Shown: positions 28,477 through 38,003 of the stretch, piece by piece
How positions within the stretch are numbered: position 1 is the first letter of the stretch
Layout of the letters: each line of letters opens with the position of its first letter
The notes under the pieces: model-generated
The model's input: only the letters and a program-made list of their open reading frames with translations
Databases searched by the model: none
Told to the model about the DNA's origin: nothing
NCBI RefSeq assembly: GCF_032823475.1
Contig: NZ_CP127915.1
Span: 2,976,001-3,040,000, forward strand
Length of the DNA stretch: 64,000 nt
Direction of reading: 5' to 3'
Origin: Acinetobacter sp. SAAs474
GTDB lineage: Bacteria > Pseudomonadota > Gammaproteobacteria > Pseudomonadales > Moraxellaceae
Made by a program: the position numbers and the translations under genes

Positions 28477-29064
28477 TTATTGTTTAATCAATATGGCAGT
28501 TTCCGTTTGTTGGGCATAAATAGCTTTCCATTGCTGCCATCCTATTATTGCTAAAATGACAAACGCAGCATATAGCCCAGCAGTTAAATATAATTCCTGA
28601 TAGATAAACATCATCACATAGATCACATCGACAATAATCCACAATGACCATGTCTTAATATATTTTTGTGTACTCCAATAGGTTGCCAGCAAGCTAAATG
28701 CAGCAAGTTGTGCATCCAACCAAGGTACTGCTGCATCAGTCCAATATGCCAATATCGCACCAAACAGACCGCCTAAAATTATGGTGATCAAGATCTGATA
28801 ACTACTATTTAGGATAGTTAAGTTACTCACCAGCACCTGATGTTGTTGCTGTAAGCCTTTTTTCCAAGTGATATAGCCATAGATCGCCATCAACATGAAA
28901 AATAATTGTAAGATGGTTTCAGCGTATAATTTAAACTCAAAAAATAAAATGGCATATAACACATAAGACAGAAAGTTAAAAAACCAACAGTAAAGATGTC
29001 TTTTTATGGTCAAAAAAACCGCAATAACACTAATAATAACTGCAATAATTTCAAATAATGACAT
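28477..29064 (-). CDS. pnuC: Nicotinamide riboside transporter PnuC
   Basis: A 195-residue membrane protein with about six or seven hydrophobic segments and the family motifs WFFNFLSYVLYAILFFEFKLYAE (about 27-49), YGYITWKK (about 62-69) and TYWSTQKYIKTWSLWIIVDVIY. PnuC imports nicotinamide riboside for NAD salvage. It is probably transcribed alone. A 13-bp inverted repeat at 29192-29222, about 130 bp upstream of the start, is a possible regulatory site. Confidence 0.9.
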   Translation of the reverse strand: MSLFEIIAVIISVIAVFLTIKRHLYCWFFNFLSYVLYAILFFEFKLYAETILQLFFMLMAIYGYITWKKGLQQQHQVLVSNLTILNSSYQILITIILGGLFGAILAYWTDAAVPWLDAQLAAFSLLATYWSTQKYIKTWSLWIIVDVIYVMMFIYQELYLTAGLYAAFVILAIIGWQQWKAIYAQQTETAILIKQ

Positions 29065-29191
29065 TGATTAAGTTCAAAAAAGAAAACTGAATTATGGAAA
29101 TTTATCAAAAAAAGACAAGCACAAATGATAAAAATGTTGTCATTACGATTATCTTGATCTATCCATGACGATAATAGTCTCCTGCTCTTGA

Positions 29192-29222
29192 TTGACCATA
29201 TAATCTGCTATTATATGGTCAA
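29192..29222. promoter_or_regulatory. 13-bp inverted repeat between the FKBP gene and pnuC
   Basis: TTGACCATATAAT, a 5-nt spacer CTGCT, then ATTATATGGTCAA: a perfect dyad. It lacks a T run on the minus strand, so it is a poor intrinsic terminator for the FKBP gene and may instead be an operator for pnuC. Both readings are inference. Confidence 0.5.
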
Positions 29223-29234
29223 TGCTGAATCGCA

Positions 29235-29576
29235 CTAATCTCGTGTTTTTACATCAAACAGCTCAATTTCAAATATAAGATTAGAATTGGCTGGGATAAC
29301 ATTGCCCATTTTACGATTACCGTAAGCCAAATGTGCTGGAACAATTAATTTACGTTTACCACCAACTTTCATCCCCATAATGCCTTGATCCCAGCCTTTA
29401 ATTACACGACCAGTCCCAATAACACATTCAAAATAATTACCGCGATCAATTGAAGAGTCAAACTTTGTACCATCTTCTAACCAACCGGTATAATGGGTGG
29501 TAATTAAAGCTCCTTTAACAGCCGCCTTACCCTCACCTACTTTTAAATCAATAATCTCTAATTCATTACTCATCAT
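29235..29576 (-). CDS. FKBP-type peptidyl-prolyl isomerase
   Basis: A 113-residue single-domain FKBP that catalyses cis-trans prolyl isomerisation. Domain signature: HYTGWLEDGTKFDSS (28-42), GTGRVIKGWDQGIMGMKVGG (53-72) and VIPANSNLIFEIEL. No signal peptide, so cytoplasmic. The first two codons are both ATG; the second is an equally good start. It follows yaeQ by 12 bp and is co-transcribed with it. Confidence 0.93.
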   Translation of the reverse strand: MMSNELEIIDLKVGEGKAAVKGALITTHYTGWLEDGTKFDSSIDRGNYFECVIGTGRVIKGWDQGIMGMKVGGKRKLIVPAHLAYGNRKMGNVIPANSNLIFEIELFDVKTRD

Positions 29577-29588
29577 TTACTCTCTTAC

Positions 29589-30119
29589 TTACTGTAACTG
29601 AATCCACTCCACTGCAGCTTGACCATGATCACTCAGCAAAGTCCATTCACCATCCATCACATTAAGCTGTAGTTGCATGGTGCGTTGACACAATACTTGT
29701 ATCGCTGCTGTTGTCTCTGGCGTTAATTGCCAAACCTCAACATTACGCAATGTTTTAAGCTTACTATTACGTTTATACCATTCGTCTACACTACTGCCAT
29801 AAGTCACAATACTCACTTGCTGACAACGTGCAGCAGCTTTTTTGACTTTATCCTCATCTGGCATACCGACTTCAATCCATTTTACCAATTGACCGGTGAG
29901 GTCTTTTTCCCACAAGGCAGGTTCATTGGTTTCAAATAAATCTTTCGTAAACTCTAATCCATCATCAACATATTTAGCATATGCCAAGATGCGTACCATT
30001 AAACGTTCAATCGTTTCAGATGGGTGAAGTGCCATAGTAAATTGGTAATCACCATATTGATGACTGTCCATATTTGCAATATTTAAATCTACTTTATAAA
30101 TCGTGGCTTTTAGTGCCAT
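29589..30119 (-). CDS. yaeQ: YaeQ-family protein
   Basis: A 176-residue member of the YaeQ family, whose fold is a variation of the PD-(D/E)XK nuclease fold. Typical landmarks: MALKATIYKVDLNIANMDSH, HPSETIERLMVRILAYA, KDLTGQLVKWIEVGMPDEDK, VTYGSSVDEWYKRNSKL. The biological role is not established (reported suppressor of RfaH loss in enteric bacteria). It forms an operon with the FKBP gene. Confidence 0.9.
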   Translation of the reverse strand: MALKATIYKVDLNIANMDSHQYGDYQFTMALHPSETIERLMVRILAYAKYVDDGLEFTKDLFETNEPALWEKDLTGQLVKWIEVGMPDEDKVKKAAARCQQVSIVTYGSSVDEWYKRNSKLKTLRNVEVWQLTPETTAAIQVLCQRTMQLQLNVMDGEWTLLSDHGQAAVEWIQLQ

Positions 30120-30343
30120 ACATAAATCCTCAAATTAGGCACTTAGCATACTCGATTTCATGCGTAAAATGCGGATTGAGTACCATATCTCGAACAAACC
30201 GATCATTATGATCAGTAAAGTATGATCATTTTTTAATAGCAAACGTGATTCATCCATACAGGATTAACCCCACATCATCATACTATTTACCATTATCATG
30301 ATATATCGATATGTTATGAGATATCCGATCTCTACTCTACTTT
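30120..30343. other. Intergenic region yaeQ / CobW-type gene
   Basis: 224 bp with several TGATCAT dyads; ATGATCA-N8-TGATCAT followed by a T run (around 30208-30236) could be a rightward terminator, but no rightward gene precedes it. Confidence 0.4.
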
Positions 30344-31354
30344 TCACAACATGGGGTGATCTGCTCGACAGCAAGATAATAGCTGTGTTTCAAAATCATT
30401 CCAGTGACGCTCTGATTGATAGATAATTTCTAGTCGATTATCAATATTTTCTATCGTATCTTGATAATTAAATTGCTCTGCATTGAAGTTAAACGCCTTC
30501 CACCCCTGATCTGTATACAATATTGCTTTAATACGAAGCCAGTCTTTTTGTTCACATAATAGATCCAAAACATCATGAAAATTAAACATCCATCGTTTAG
30601 GAAATTTCCACCCTGCCACACTATAATGTTGTGCTGTTTCAACGTAATGATAAGGTAGTTTTTTAATTTCGACTGGCTGCTGTGTGATCGATGCTGCTTT
30701 TTGTAGCTGCAATAGTGGCTGTATTTGACGCTGTGCTGCGACGTAATCAAGATCAAGCTGTGATAACAAAATTTGATCATACTGCTGTGCTAACCATGTC
30801 TTTGCATAAGCCTTGAACTCTTGCTTAAGTTGATTTAATGCAACGAAGTCACTCGGTTGCATTCGATCTAAATGGGAAACGACGATCATCTGTGCTGCTT
30901 TTAATTGCTCAGTATATAAGGGATGTTTCATCCATTCATCATGCTGTATTTTTGAACCATCAATCACGGTTATTGGGCTTTTTAAACACAGATATTGCTG
31001 CCAATGTGGTTCTGTCAATTGCTCAATCAGCTGTGCTGGATGACCCAAACCCGTGGGTTCAATAAACAAACGATCAGGTTGAACCTCACTTAATAGTCGA
31101 GAGAGTGCAATTTGCATAGGCAATTGACTACTACAACATAAACACCCGCCTAATAATTCTTTAATGGCATAACCAGACTGATCCGGTAATAAACATTGAT
31201 CAATACCAATCTGGCCAAACTCATTGATGAGTATAGCCCACGTTTCTGTTGCTGGTTTCTGACGCAATAATGTATTTAAAAAAGTGGTTTTTCCAGCACC
31301 TAAAAAACCAGCGATAATATGTGTCGGGGTATGTTTAATTACAGATAATTTCAC
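30344..31354 (-). CDS. CobW/COG0523-family metal-chaperone GTPase
   Basis: A 336-residue G3E GTPase. The P-loop GFLGAGKTT is at 16-24, NEFGQIGID lies near 44-52 and the hallmark metal motif GGCLCC at 69-74 (CxCC), followed by EPTGLGHP and a C-terminal CobW_C domain (about 225-330). COG0523 proteins deliver zinc, cobalt or other metals to client enzymes in the cytoplasm. No Zur-type palindrome was recognised upstream, so the metal is undecided. Monocistronic. Confidence 0.88.
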   Translation of the reverse strand: MKLSVIKHTPTHIIAGFLGAGKTTFLNTLLRQKPATETWAILINEFGQIGIDQCLLPDQSGYAIKELLGGCLCCSSQLPMQIALSRLLSEVQPDRLFIEPTGLGHPAQLIEQLTEPHWQQYLCLKSPITVIDGSKIQHDEWMKHPLYTEQLKAAQMIVVSHLDRMQPSDFVALNQLKQEFKAYAKTWLAQQYDQILLSQLDLDYVAAQRQIQPLLQLQKAASITQQPVEIKKLPYHYVETAQHYSVAGWKFPKRWMFNFHDVLDLLCEQKDWLRIKAILYTDQGWKAFNFNAEQFNYQDTIENIDNRLEIIYQSERHWNDFETQLLSCCRADHPML

Positions 31355-31741
31355 AGAAATTCTTATAAAAACTAAATATTTTCTATGCTAACAAGTTTTT
31401 ATCATTATTTAATAGTCATCTTTTTTGAAATATTTTATTACATTTTTCATGATGATAAAAAACTGTCTGATGATTTAAATCAGCATCTTAATGTAACAAT
31501 AAGTATCTAAATATGTAGAAAAAACATTCGTTTATCATATTTTCATACAAAAAAAATTTTTCAACATCGTTATATATTACAAAAATAAAACACAAATAAA
31601 TACTATGTGTATTATATGTAAATGAAACTGTTTTGCTTTGTGAGTTTTATTGCTCTAAATACATTTGGCTCTTAGGATGACTCAGTCCATGTTTAGTGAT
31701 GATAAATATGGATACTTGTTTTGTTATTTAAGGATGCTCAT
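31355..31741. other. AT-rich divergent intergenic region
   Basis: About 390 bp between the CobW-type gene and a small secreted-protein gene. No ORF or clear operator. AAGGA at 31730-31734 is the ribosome binding site of the rightward gene. Confidence 0.5.
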
Positions 31742-31942
31742 ATGAAATTAACTCAAATTTTACTTGCAACACTCGTGACTGCCACTGCTGCCACTACATT
31801 TGCTGCTACAAATGAAAAAATGGCATCATCAGCACCAACAACTGAAAGCATGGTTGTTGTTGAAGAAGACGCTTCTGCCCCAACAACTGCAGGCTCTGAA
31901 GCAACACCTAATGCAACATCTACTGAGACTCCAGCTCAGTAA
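31742..31942 (+). CDS. Small exported acidic Thr/Ala-rich protein
   Basis: A 66-residue protein with a clear Sec signal peptide (MKLTQILLATLVTATAATTF, cleavage near residue 22). The mature part is about 44 residues, acidic and rich in Thr, Ala, Ser and Pro (VVVEEDASAPTTAGSEATPN), with no Cys or predicted fold. I chose ATG 31742 because AAGGA precedes it by 7 nt; the open frame begins at TTG 31721. Own terminator. Small periplasmic proteins of this type are common and uncharacterised in Acinetobacter. No function can be assigned. Confidence 0.78.
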   Translation: MKLTQILLATLVTATAATTFAATNEKMASSAPTTESMVVVEEDASAPTTAGSEATPNATSTETPAQ

Positions 31943-31990
31943 CTTTTGAGATAATGTCTATATCTCAAAATTGGTTCCGTTGAGAACATT

Positions 31991-32022
31991 GCTGAATTAC
32001 TTTGGTAATTCAGCTTTTTTTA
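31991..32022 (+). terminator. Strong intrinsic terminator after the small exported protein
   Basis: A 10-bp stem GCTGAATTAC/GTAATTCAGC with TTTG loop and a run of seven T. Confidence 0.93.
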
Positions 32023-32234
32023 TTTTACTTTACTATAGAAATTAATGATCATTATATCTAATTTTAAAATAGTTAATTTTTTAATTTTATCTATAAAAAT
32101 TAAATATTTACATATTTGAAATTACTTTTATGTGCTCACTTGAATCATCTGTTTCCACTATCGAATAGCTTGATGAATTAGGTTACTTAACCGTTAATAG
32201 TCATCACTTGTGAATTGATAAATGGACATTCGCT

Positions 32235-33842
32235 ATGACTAACACAACAGATTATTCAACTGAAGTTGCTATTTTAGGTGCAGGACCAGTTGGCTTAACA
32301 ATTGCGAACTATTTAAGCAAACAAGGAATTCAAGTCACAGTGATTGAACAATTGGATCAACTGATTGATTATCCTCGTGCAATTGGTATTGATGATGAAT
32401 CATTAAGAACTATTCAATCAGTTGGCCTTGTTGAACAGGTTCTTCCTCATACGACACCGAACCATGCGATGCGATTCCTCACTCCCAAAGGACGCTGCTT
32501 TGCAGATATTCAACCCATGACACGTGAATTTGGTTTTCCACGTCGTAATGCATTTATTCAACCACAAGTAGACAATGTATTACTCAATGGGCTTAAACAA
32601 TATAAAGATACTCGCGTACTTTTTTCACGCCAACTGACTGAGTTTAGTCAAGATGCGCAAGGCGTTACACTTAAGCTGGAAGATAAGGCACAAAAACAAG
32701 AAATTATTCATGCACAGTATCTGATTGCTTGTGATGGCGGTAACTCTATTGTCAGACGTAGCCTAAATATTGGCTTTGATGGTAAAACAGCACCAAATCA
32801 ATGGATCGTGATTGATATTGAAAATGATCCACTCGCAACACCACATATTTATTTATGCTGTGACCCAATTCGTCCTTATGTATCTGCTGCATTACCACAT
32901 GGTATTCGTCGTTTTGAATTTATGGTGATGCCTGGGGAAACACAGGAAGAACTCAGTAAACCAGAAAATATTGCTCAATTACTGTCGAAAGTTTTACCAA
33001 CAACCGATGGTATTGAAGTAATTCGTCAACGTGTCTATACCCATAATGCACGTATTGCAGATAAATTTCGGGTAGATCGTATTTTATTGGCTGGTGATGC
33101 TGCACATATTATGCCCGTATGGCAAGGTCAAGGCTATAACAGTGGTATGCGTGATGCCTTTAACTTGGCTTGGAAAGTTGCTTTAGTCGTACAACATAAA
33201 GCAACACCTGAACTATTAGATAGTTATCAAATTGAACGTAAAGATCATGCCAAAGCCATGATTGATCTTTCAGTAATGGCAGGTCACGTCCTTGCACCAC
33301 CAAAAAAATGGCAAGGTTTTGTCCGTGATGGTATTGCTTATGCTTTAAATTACATTAAACCGATTAAACAATACTTGCTTGAAATGCGCTTTAAACCCAT
33401 GCCTAAATATCATGATGGGGCTTTGGTTGCGACAACCCAAAAAGATTCTCCTGTAGGTAAAATGTTTATTCAGCCTGAAGTAAAATTACCATCAGGACAA
33501 ACAATTTTACTGGATGAAGTCATTGGCAATAACTTTGCTATTATTGCGTGGGGGGTTAATCCAAAGTGGGGCTTAACTGCTGAAAATTTGGCAAAATGGC
33601 AAAAATTAGGCATTAAGTTTATTAACGTCATTCCAGCAGTCCAATTACAAAATCCACAGCGTCAAGAGATAGAAAATGTCATTACCGTTGGTGATTTAGG
33701 TACGGATATTCGTAGCTGGTTTGGTAAAACCAATGAGTCAATTGTAATTCTACGTCCAGACCGCTTTGTTGCCGCAATAGCAATCCCGCAGACCTTAAAC
33801 AGTATAAGCAATCAACTATTTGCTAAACTGCATGTAAAATAA
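32235..33842 (+). CDS. FAD-dependent aromatic monooxygenase (MhpA-like)
   Basis: A 535-residue flavoprotein hydroxylase of the PheA/TfdB/MhpA class. FAD/NADPH motifs: [10 protein letters not shown] (13-22, GxGxxG), [12 protein letters not shown] (about 166-177, DG motif) and [20 protein letters not shown] (about 281-300, GD motif), with a thioredoxin-like C-terminal domain (about 400-535). The best family fit is 3-(3-hydroxyphenyl)propionate hydroxylase, but no ring-cleavage or mhp genes are nearby, so the true substrate is open. It has its own terminator and converges on a lysR gene. Confidence 0.85.
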   Translation: MTNTTDYSTEVAILGAGPVGLTIANYLSKQGIQVTVIEQLDQLIDYPRAIGIDDESLRTIQSVGLVEQVLPHTTPNHAMRFLTPKGRCFADIQPMTREFGFPRRNAFIQPQVDNVLLNGLKQYKDTRVLFSRQLTEFSQDAQGVTLKLEDKAQKQEIIHAQYLIACDGGNSIVRRSLNIGFDGKTAPNQWIVIDIENDPLATPHIYLCCDPIRPYVSAALPHGIRRFEFMVMPGETQEELSKPENIAQLLSKVLPTTDGIEVIRQRVYTHNARIADKFRVDRILLAGDAAHIMPVWQGQGYNSGMRDAFNLAWKVALVVQHKATPELLDSYQIERKDHAKAMIDLSVMAGHVLAPPKKWQGFVRDGIAYALNYIKPIKQYLLEMRFKPMPKYHDGALVATTQKDSPVGKMFIQPEVKLPSGQTILLDEVIGNNFAIIAWGVNPKWGLTAENLAKWQKLGIKFINVIPAVQLQNPQRQEIENVITVGDLGTDIRSWFGKTNESIVILRPDRFVAAIAIPQTLNSISNQLFAKLHVK

Positions 33843-33861
33843 CAGAAAGAATCTCCAGCCT

Positions 33862-33889
33862 AGACCACACAATCGGTGTGGTCTTTTTT
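33862..33889 (+). terminator. Intrinsic terminator of the monooxygenase gene
   Basis: A 9-bp stem AGACCACAC/GTGTGGTCT followed by a T run. Confidence 0.92.
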
Positions 33890-34210
33890 GCTCAAAATTT
33901 TATGATGCGCTATCGATCTTACGCTGTATTTAAGCCAATCATCACGACATAGATCCTCAGTCAACCTTAGCCTATAGCTGCATCCAAGCTTTTAATAAAT
34001 ACTGTATAATATTCAGACTTAACAATGACATTTCATGATATCTACTCCAGAAACGCATCATCAGCGTTGATTATAAGCCAATTGATTGAGGATAGGGACC
34101 GTATCATGATGGTGACTTTTTATTGAAATATAGGCTAAAATTTTATCTATAATTTGGCTGAGCTAAAATTGATCATAACGCCCTATAACACCTGCAGTTG
34201 AACCAAAAAA
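33890..34210. other. Intergenic region, no gene seen
   Basis: About 320 bp between two terminators of convergent genes. No ORF, RNA or repeat was recognised. Confidence 0.5.
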
Positions 34211-34245
34211 AAATCATTATTCATATACAATATCAATAATGATTT
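34211..34245 (-). terminator. Intrinsic terminator of the lysR gene
   Basis: An 11-bp stem AAATCATTATT/AATAATGATTT with a 13-nt loop. The minus strand continues with about nine T (plus-strand A run at 34205-34213). Confidence 0.8.
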
Positions 34246-34277
34246 AAAAAATTAAAAGCTTAACAATATTTATTCCA

Positions 34278-35171
34278 TTAAAAAAAGCCCATATAAAATT
34301 GCTCTTTTAACAGCTTTAAAATCAAGTCAATTGTTTCTGTTTTTTGATCTTTACGATAACTGGCATATAATCCAATCATAGGTAAAGGCTCAATCGTATT
34401 TTTGACAATAATTTTATCTCCCAGTAGTGGAATAACATAAGCAGGTACAATACTCCAGCCGACACCCATTCCAACCCAATTTACATTGGATAAAATATTG
34501 GTTGAGTACTGAACTACATTTAAATTCAACTTATATTGTTTGAAAAAATCTTGAATCAGTTTATACAATTGTGGTGAAGCCAATTCATCACTAATCACAA
34601 ATTTATGCTGAGAAAATGATTTAATGCTGATATGACTTAAATGTGCTTCAGATGAGTCTTTGGGTACAATTAAAGTTAATGGTTCATCAAATACCTGAAC
34701 ATATTCAAGCTCAGGATCTTGATCAATATAACGGGTAAAGGCAATATCAATTTCACCTTTTTTTAAGCGTTTAAATTGTTCTGCATCCGTTAAACTATGA
34801 AAACTAATTTTAATATCTGCAAAATATGCCCGTATTTTCGGCATAATATATGGAAAAACTTTCATTTCTGCGACAGGCACAAAACCAATATTTAAATGAC
34901 TACTATTGGTTTGAGCCACCAATCTGGCATCATTAATGGCTTTTTCTGCATATTCAAGACATAAACGTGCTTGTTTTAAAAATGCTTGCCCTTCCATCGT
35001 CAGTTCCACTTTACGATTAGAGCGTATCAACAATTGCACACCAATTTCTTGCTCTAGATCTTTAATCTGTTGACTTAAAGAAGGCTGAACAGTACACATA
35101 CGTTGAGCAGCTTTGGTAAAATTCAATTCTTCTGCAACAGCAATAAAATAACGTAAATGACGTAATTCCAT
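34278..35171 (-). CDS. LysR-family transcriptional regulator
   Basis: A 297-residue LysR regulator. The N-terminal winged HTH (about 1-60) contains LRHLRYFIAVAEELNFTKAA and PSLSQQIKDLEQEIG. The periplasmic-binding-like effector domain (about 90-290) has LNIGFVPVAEM and IDIAFTRY. I chose the ATG at 35169-35171: GAGG is 8 nt upstream, and the GTG at 35180 lies within that ribosome binding region. It starts 11 bp after the MFS gene stop and is probably co-transcribed with tetR and the transporter. The target and ligand are unknown. Confidence 0.88.
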   Translation of the reverse strand: MELRHLRYFIAVAEELNFTKAAQRMCTVQPSLSQQIKDLEQEIGVQLLIRSNRKVELTMEGQAFLKQARLCLEYAEKAINDARLVAQTNSSHLNIGFVPVAEMKVFPYIMPKIRAYFADIKISFHSLTDAEQFKRLKKGEIDIAFTRYIDQDPELEYVQVFDEPLTLIVPKDSSEAHLSHISIKSFSQHKFVISDELASPQLYKLIQDFFKQYKLNLNVVQYSTNILSNVNWVGMGVGWSIVPAYVIPLLGDKIIVKNTIEPLPMIGLYASYRKDQKTETIDLILKLLKEQFYMGFF

Positions 35172-35181
35172 AAGTTTCACC

Positions 35182-36375
35182 TCAACTGCTGTACTTTTTT
35201 GTCAATGTCGGTACAACCATAATTTTATAAATAAATAATGTCATTAATGCAATTACCGCACATAGAATATAGGTATTTTGGAATCCAACCCAAGCAATAC
35301 AAATGCCCATAATCACAGAGCCTACAGCTAAACCTAAATCAAATAAGGTAAAAAATGTAGAAATTGCATGCCCCATTCTTTCTTTATCGACAGATTGAAT
35401 CGCGATCGTCTGCAAACATGGAAATAATGTGCCATACCCCATACCAATAAATACTGCTGAAATCCAAAGTACCCATTGATTGGTTAAAAAACTAACGATG
35501 ATTAATCCGATTGCAAATAAAATAAAAGAAGGATAAATCACCGAACTTGGACCTTTTTGATCATACATTCGTCCGACTAAAGGCCTAACAATGATCATTG
35601 AACAGGCAAAAACAATAAAGAAAATACTGGTATAGGCAAGTAGATGCTTGACTTCACTATATGCTGTAATAAAGCTCATAACACTCGAATACGCCAATGC
35701 CGTGAGTAGTGCAACCAAACCTACAGGAACGACTTTTGTTTCGATAATATCATGTAAATTTAATTGATGATTGGGTTTAGATCTGGCCAAAATCGTACCA
35801 TGTTCTTTGATACGTACACATAAACAGAAAATGAAACCCAATGCCATGAGCACAGCCAAAATCATAAATAAAGTACGAAAACTGGTGAATTGTATCGTGG
35901 TCAAGGCCAGTAAAGGACCAAACACGACACCTAAATTGGTCGACATCACATAATAACCCATTCCCTCGCCCTTACGATTTTCAGGAATAAAATCGTTCAC
36001 AACAGGAACAGCGACTGTGGTTAATATACTAAACCAAATTCCATGTAAAAATCTTACAATTAATAATGACCACATGCTATCAATCCAAAGATAGCTTAAG
36101 GCAAATAACATAAAAAAGAATTCAGAACCGCGAAAACTAATTTTTTTTCCAATCTTTTCAATAATTAGACCTGAAAATGGACGAACGGCAATTGAGGAGA
36201 CTAAAAATAAAGTTAAAGCTAACCCTGCCTGCTCAACTGTTCCTGCTAAATCCTTCATAATATAAATAGGCAGCACGGCCAATAATGCGAAGTAATATGT
36301 GAATAAAAATAAATTATTAAATAAACATAAAATAAATGTTCTATTCCATAATCTTTCTGATGTGTTGATTAACAT
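35182..36375 (-). CDS. MFS transporter
   Basis: A 397-residue major facilitator protein with 12 predicted transmembrane helices. The conserved loop 2-3 region is ALFLVSSIAVRPFSGLIIEKIGKK and loop 8-9 has MIIVRPLVGRMYDQKG. The architecture resembles drug/small-molecule exporters of the YajR/YfcJ type, so efflux is a reasonable guess, not proven. It is the middle gene of tetR-MFS-lysR, 23 bp after tetR, which places it under the control of the palindrome upstream of tetR. Confidence 0.88.
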   Translation of the reverse strand: MLINTSERLWNRTFILCLFNNLFLFTYYFALLAVLPIYIMKDLAGTVEQAGLALTLFLVSSIAVRPFSGLIIEKIGKKISFRGSEFFFMLFALSYLWIDSMWSLLIVRFLHGIWFSILTTVAVPVVNDFIPENRKGEGMGYYVMSTNLGVVFGPLLALTTIQFTSFRTLFMILAVLMALGFIFCLCVRIKEHGTILARSKPNHQLNLHDIIETKVVPVGLVALLTALAYSSVMSFITAYSEVKHLLAYTSIFFIVFACSMIIVRPLVGRMYDQKGPSSVIYPSFILFAIGLIIVSFLTNQWVLWISAVFIGMGYGTLFPCLQTIAIQSVDKERMGHAISTFFTLFDLGLAVGSVIMGICIAWVGFQNTYILCAVIALMTLFIYKIMVVPTLTKKYSS

Positions 36376-36398
36376 AGTGATTTACTTTACTCAAAATT

Positions 36399-36956
36399 TT
36401 AGGCAGGAATCACAATAGGATCTAAGACCAGATCAACCAATTGCTCAATATATGCTGTATCTGGAATACGATTAAAAAAGATAATTTGATAATGAATCGG
36501 TGCATATAAGGTATCTAGCATCAGTTCAAAACAATAACGCGCTTTAATCTCTTTTTTTTCAATCGCAATATCAATTAACTTCCGCATCTGTTCACGGCGA
36601 GGCAATAAATATTGTTGAAAAAAAGCACCCGCTGCTTCGCGACATTCTACAATCGCAGCCAATAGTGCTCGGCCCACACCTTGTTGTAAGGCTTGACTTA
36701 ATTTCGACAATTGTTGCACTAAATTAACTTTTAAACTTTGCGTAAAATCTAATTCAAAAACACATGCTGTTGATTGCTTAAACGCATCAAAAACCAATTG
36801 AGCTTTATGCGTCCACCATCGATAAATTGTTGATTTTCCAACACCAGCACGATGAGCAATTTCCTCAATGGTCAGCTTACTATATTCAGTGCTTTCTAAA
36901 ACCTCGATAACCGTCGCTAAAATAATTGCTTTACGGCGTGAACATTTTTCTGTCAT
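36399..36956 (-). CDS. TetR/AcrR-family transcriptional repressor
   Basis: A 185-residue TetR-family protein. The HTH domain (about 8-54) has LTIEEIAHRAGVGKSTIYRWWTHKAQLV, a textbook recognition helix, followed by a C-terminal ligand-binding helical domain (TetR_C_11-like). A perfect 18-bp palindrome lies 13 bp before its start codon, which strongly suggests autorepression and control of the downstream MFS gene. The inducer is unknown, probably a substrate of the transporter. Confidence 0.92.
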   Translation of the reverse strand: MTEKCSRRKAIILATVIEVLESTEYSKLTIEEIAHRAGVGKSTIYRWWTHKAQLVFDAFKQSTACVFELDFTQSLKVNLVQQLSKLSQALQQGVGRALLAAIVECREAAGAFFQQYLLPRREQMRKLIDIAIEKKEIKARYCFELMLDTLYAPIHYQIIFFNRIPDTAYIEQLVDLVLDPIVIPA

Positions 36957-36969
36957 AAGTTAAAAAATA

Positions 36970-36987
36970 AAACGATACGTATCGTTT
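36970..36987. promoter_or_regulatory. TetR-family operator, perfect 18-bp palindrome
   Basis: AAACGATACGTATCGTTT is fully self-complementary and ends 13 bp before the tetR start codon. It matches the size and placement of TetR-family operators. Confidence 0.8.
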
Positions 36988-37107
36988 CATTTTAAATTAA
37001 TTTCAAATTCTTGCAGCATTTAATAAGATTAGACATAAGTCTTATATAGGCTAAATAACGACACAATGACTATGGTATACAAGCAGAGTTTGCTTTAATC
37101 ACAAAAA

Positions 37108-37129
37108 ATGCCAATCTATTGATTGGCAT
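37108..37129 (-). terminator. Intrinsic terminator of the thioesterase gene
   Basis: A 9-bp stem ATGCCAATC/GATTGGCAT with TATT loop; the minus strand continues with a T run. Confidence 0.85.
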
Positions 37130-37155
37130 AATTAGACACAAAATACGATGAAAAT

Positions 37156-37671
37156 TTAACGTGCTTTCTTATAAATACTACAAGATGGGTGATGATTTTC
37201 TTGTAATCGCGCAACCTTACGTTGCTCCGCTGCTTCAAAACGGCAACGTTTCCAATCATTATCTAACGCCAAAGGAGGGATTTGTTTTGGCTTACTGTTT
37301 TCATCCACAGCAACCATTGTAAAATAACAACTATTGGTGTGTCGAACAGTACGTTTTTGAATATTTTGTGCTTCTACACGGATACCAATTTCCATAGAAG
37401 TACGTCCAACATGATTAACACTGGCTAAGAATGTCACCAATTCACCGACATAGATCGGCTCTTTAAATGTCACCTTATCCACAGATAGTGTAACCACATA
37501 GCTACCAGAATATCTGCTTGCACATGCATACGCAACCTGATCTAATAATTTCAAAATGGTACCACCATGAACATTACCTGAAAAATTTGCCATGTCTGGG
37601 GTCATTAAAACGCTCATGGTTAATTCAGATTGATCTTCTAAAATAGGGGTAATTTGATCTAATGGAGACAT
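37156..37671 (-). CDS. Acyl-CoA thioesterase, hot-dog fold (YciA/ACOT-like)
   Basis: A 171-residue hot-dog thioesterase that hydrolyses acyl-CoA to free acid and CoA in the cytoplasm. The central helix carries NFSGNVHGGTILKLLDQVAY (about 29-48) with the conserved Asn and Asp. TFKEPIYVGELVTFLASVNH follows, the usual second strand set. The C-terminal 40 residues (LDNDWKRCRFEAAEQRKV) extend beyond the fold, as in the ACOT branch. Monocistronic. Confidence 0.92.
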   Translation of the reverse strand: MSPLDQITPILEDQSELTMSVLMTPDMANFSGNVHGGTILKLLDQVAYACASRYSGSYVVTLSVDKVTFKEPIYVGELVTFLASVNHVGRTSMEIGIRVEAQNIQKRTVRHTNSCYFTMVAVDENSKPKQIPPLALDNDWKRCRFEAAEQRKVARLQENHHPSCSIYKKAR

Positions 37672-38003
37672 TACGCTGACTAGACTCTATAAAGAAAATG
37701 ATATATAGCATTATTATAACTATTTTTCAGGGCGTTGAGTTCCAGAATTAATAAAAAACACATCATTATTTTTTATAATGATTTAACCATCATCAATAGA
37801 AATATATAGTCACCCATATCCATTAGACAGTAACGCTTTATTTCGATATTAATAAATAAAATATCTTTAACAATATCAATTTTTTATTTGTACCTAATTG
37901 ATTTAATCTTAAATATCTCAATCATCAAATCTATTTGATTTTTCAATTTAATGTGCATCATTGATCGGTACGCATTCAATTTTAAATAGAGTATCATGCA
38001 TGT
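37672..38003. other. AT-rich intergenic region, no gene seen
   Basis: About 330 bp with no ORF of note. It should hold the thioesterase promoter. Confidence 0.5.

Noticed and set aside
30208..30236. TGATCAT hairpin with T run as a rightward terminator
   Set aside because: No rightward transcript precedes it. The TGATCAT dyads are frequent in this AT-rich DNA and may be chance.
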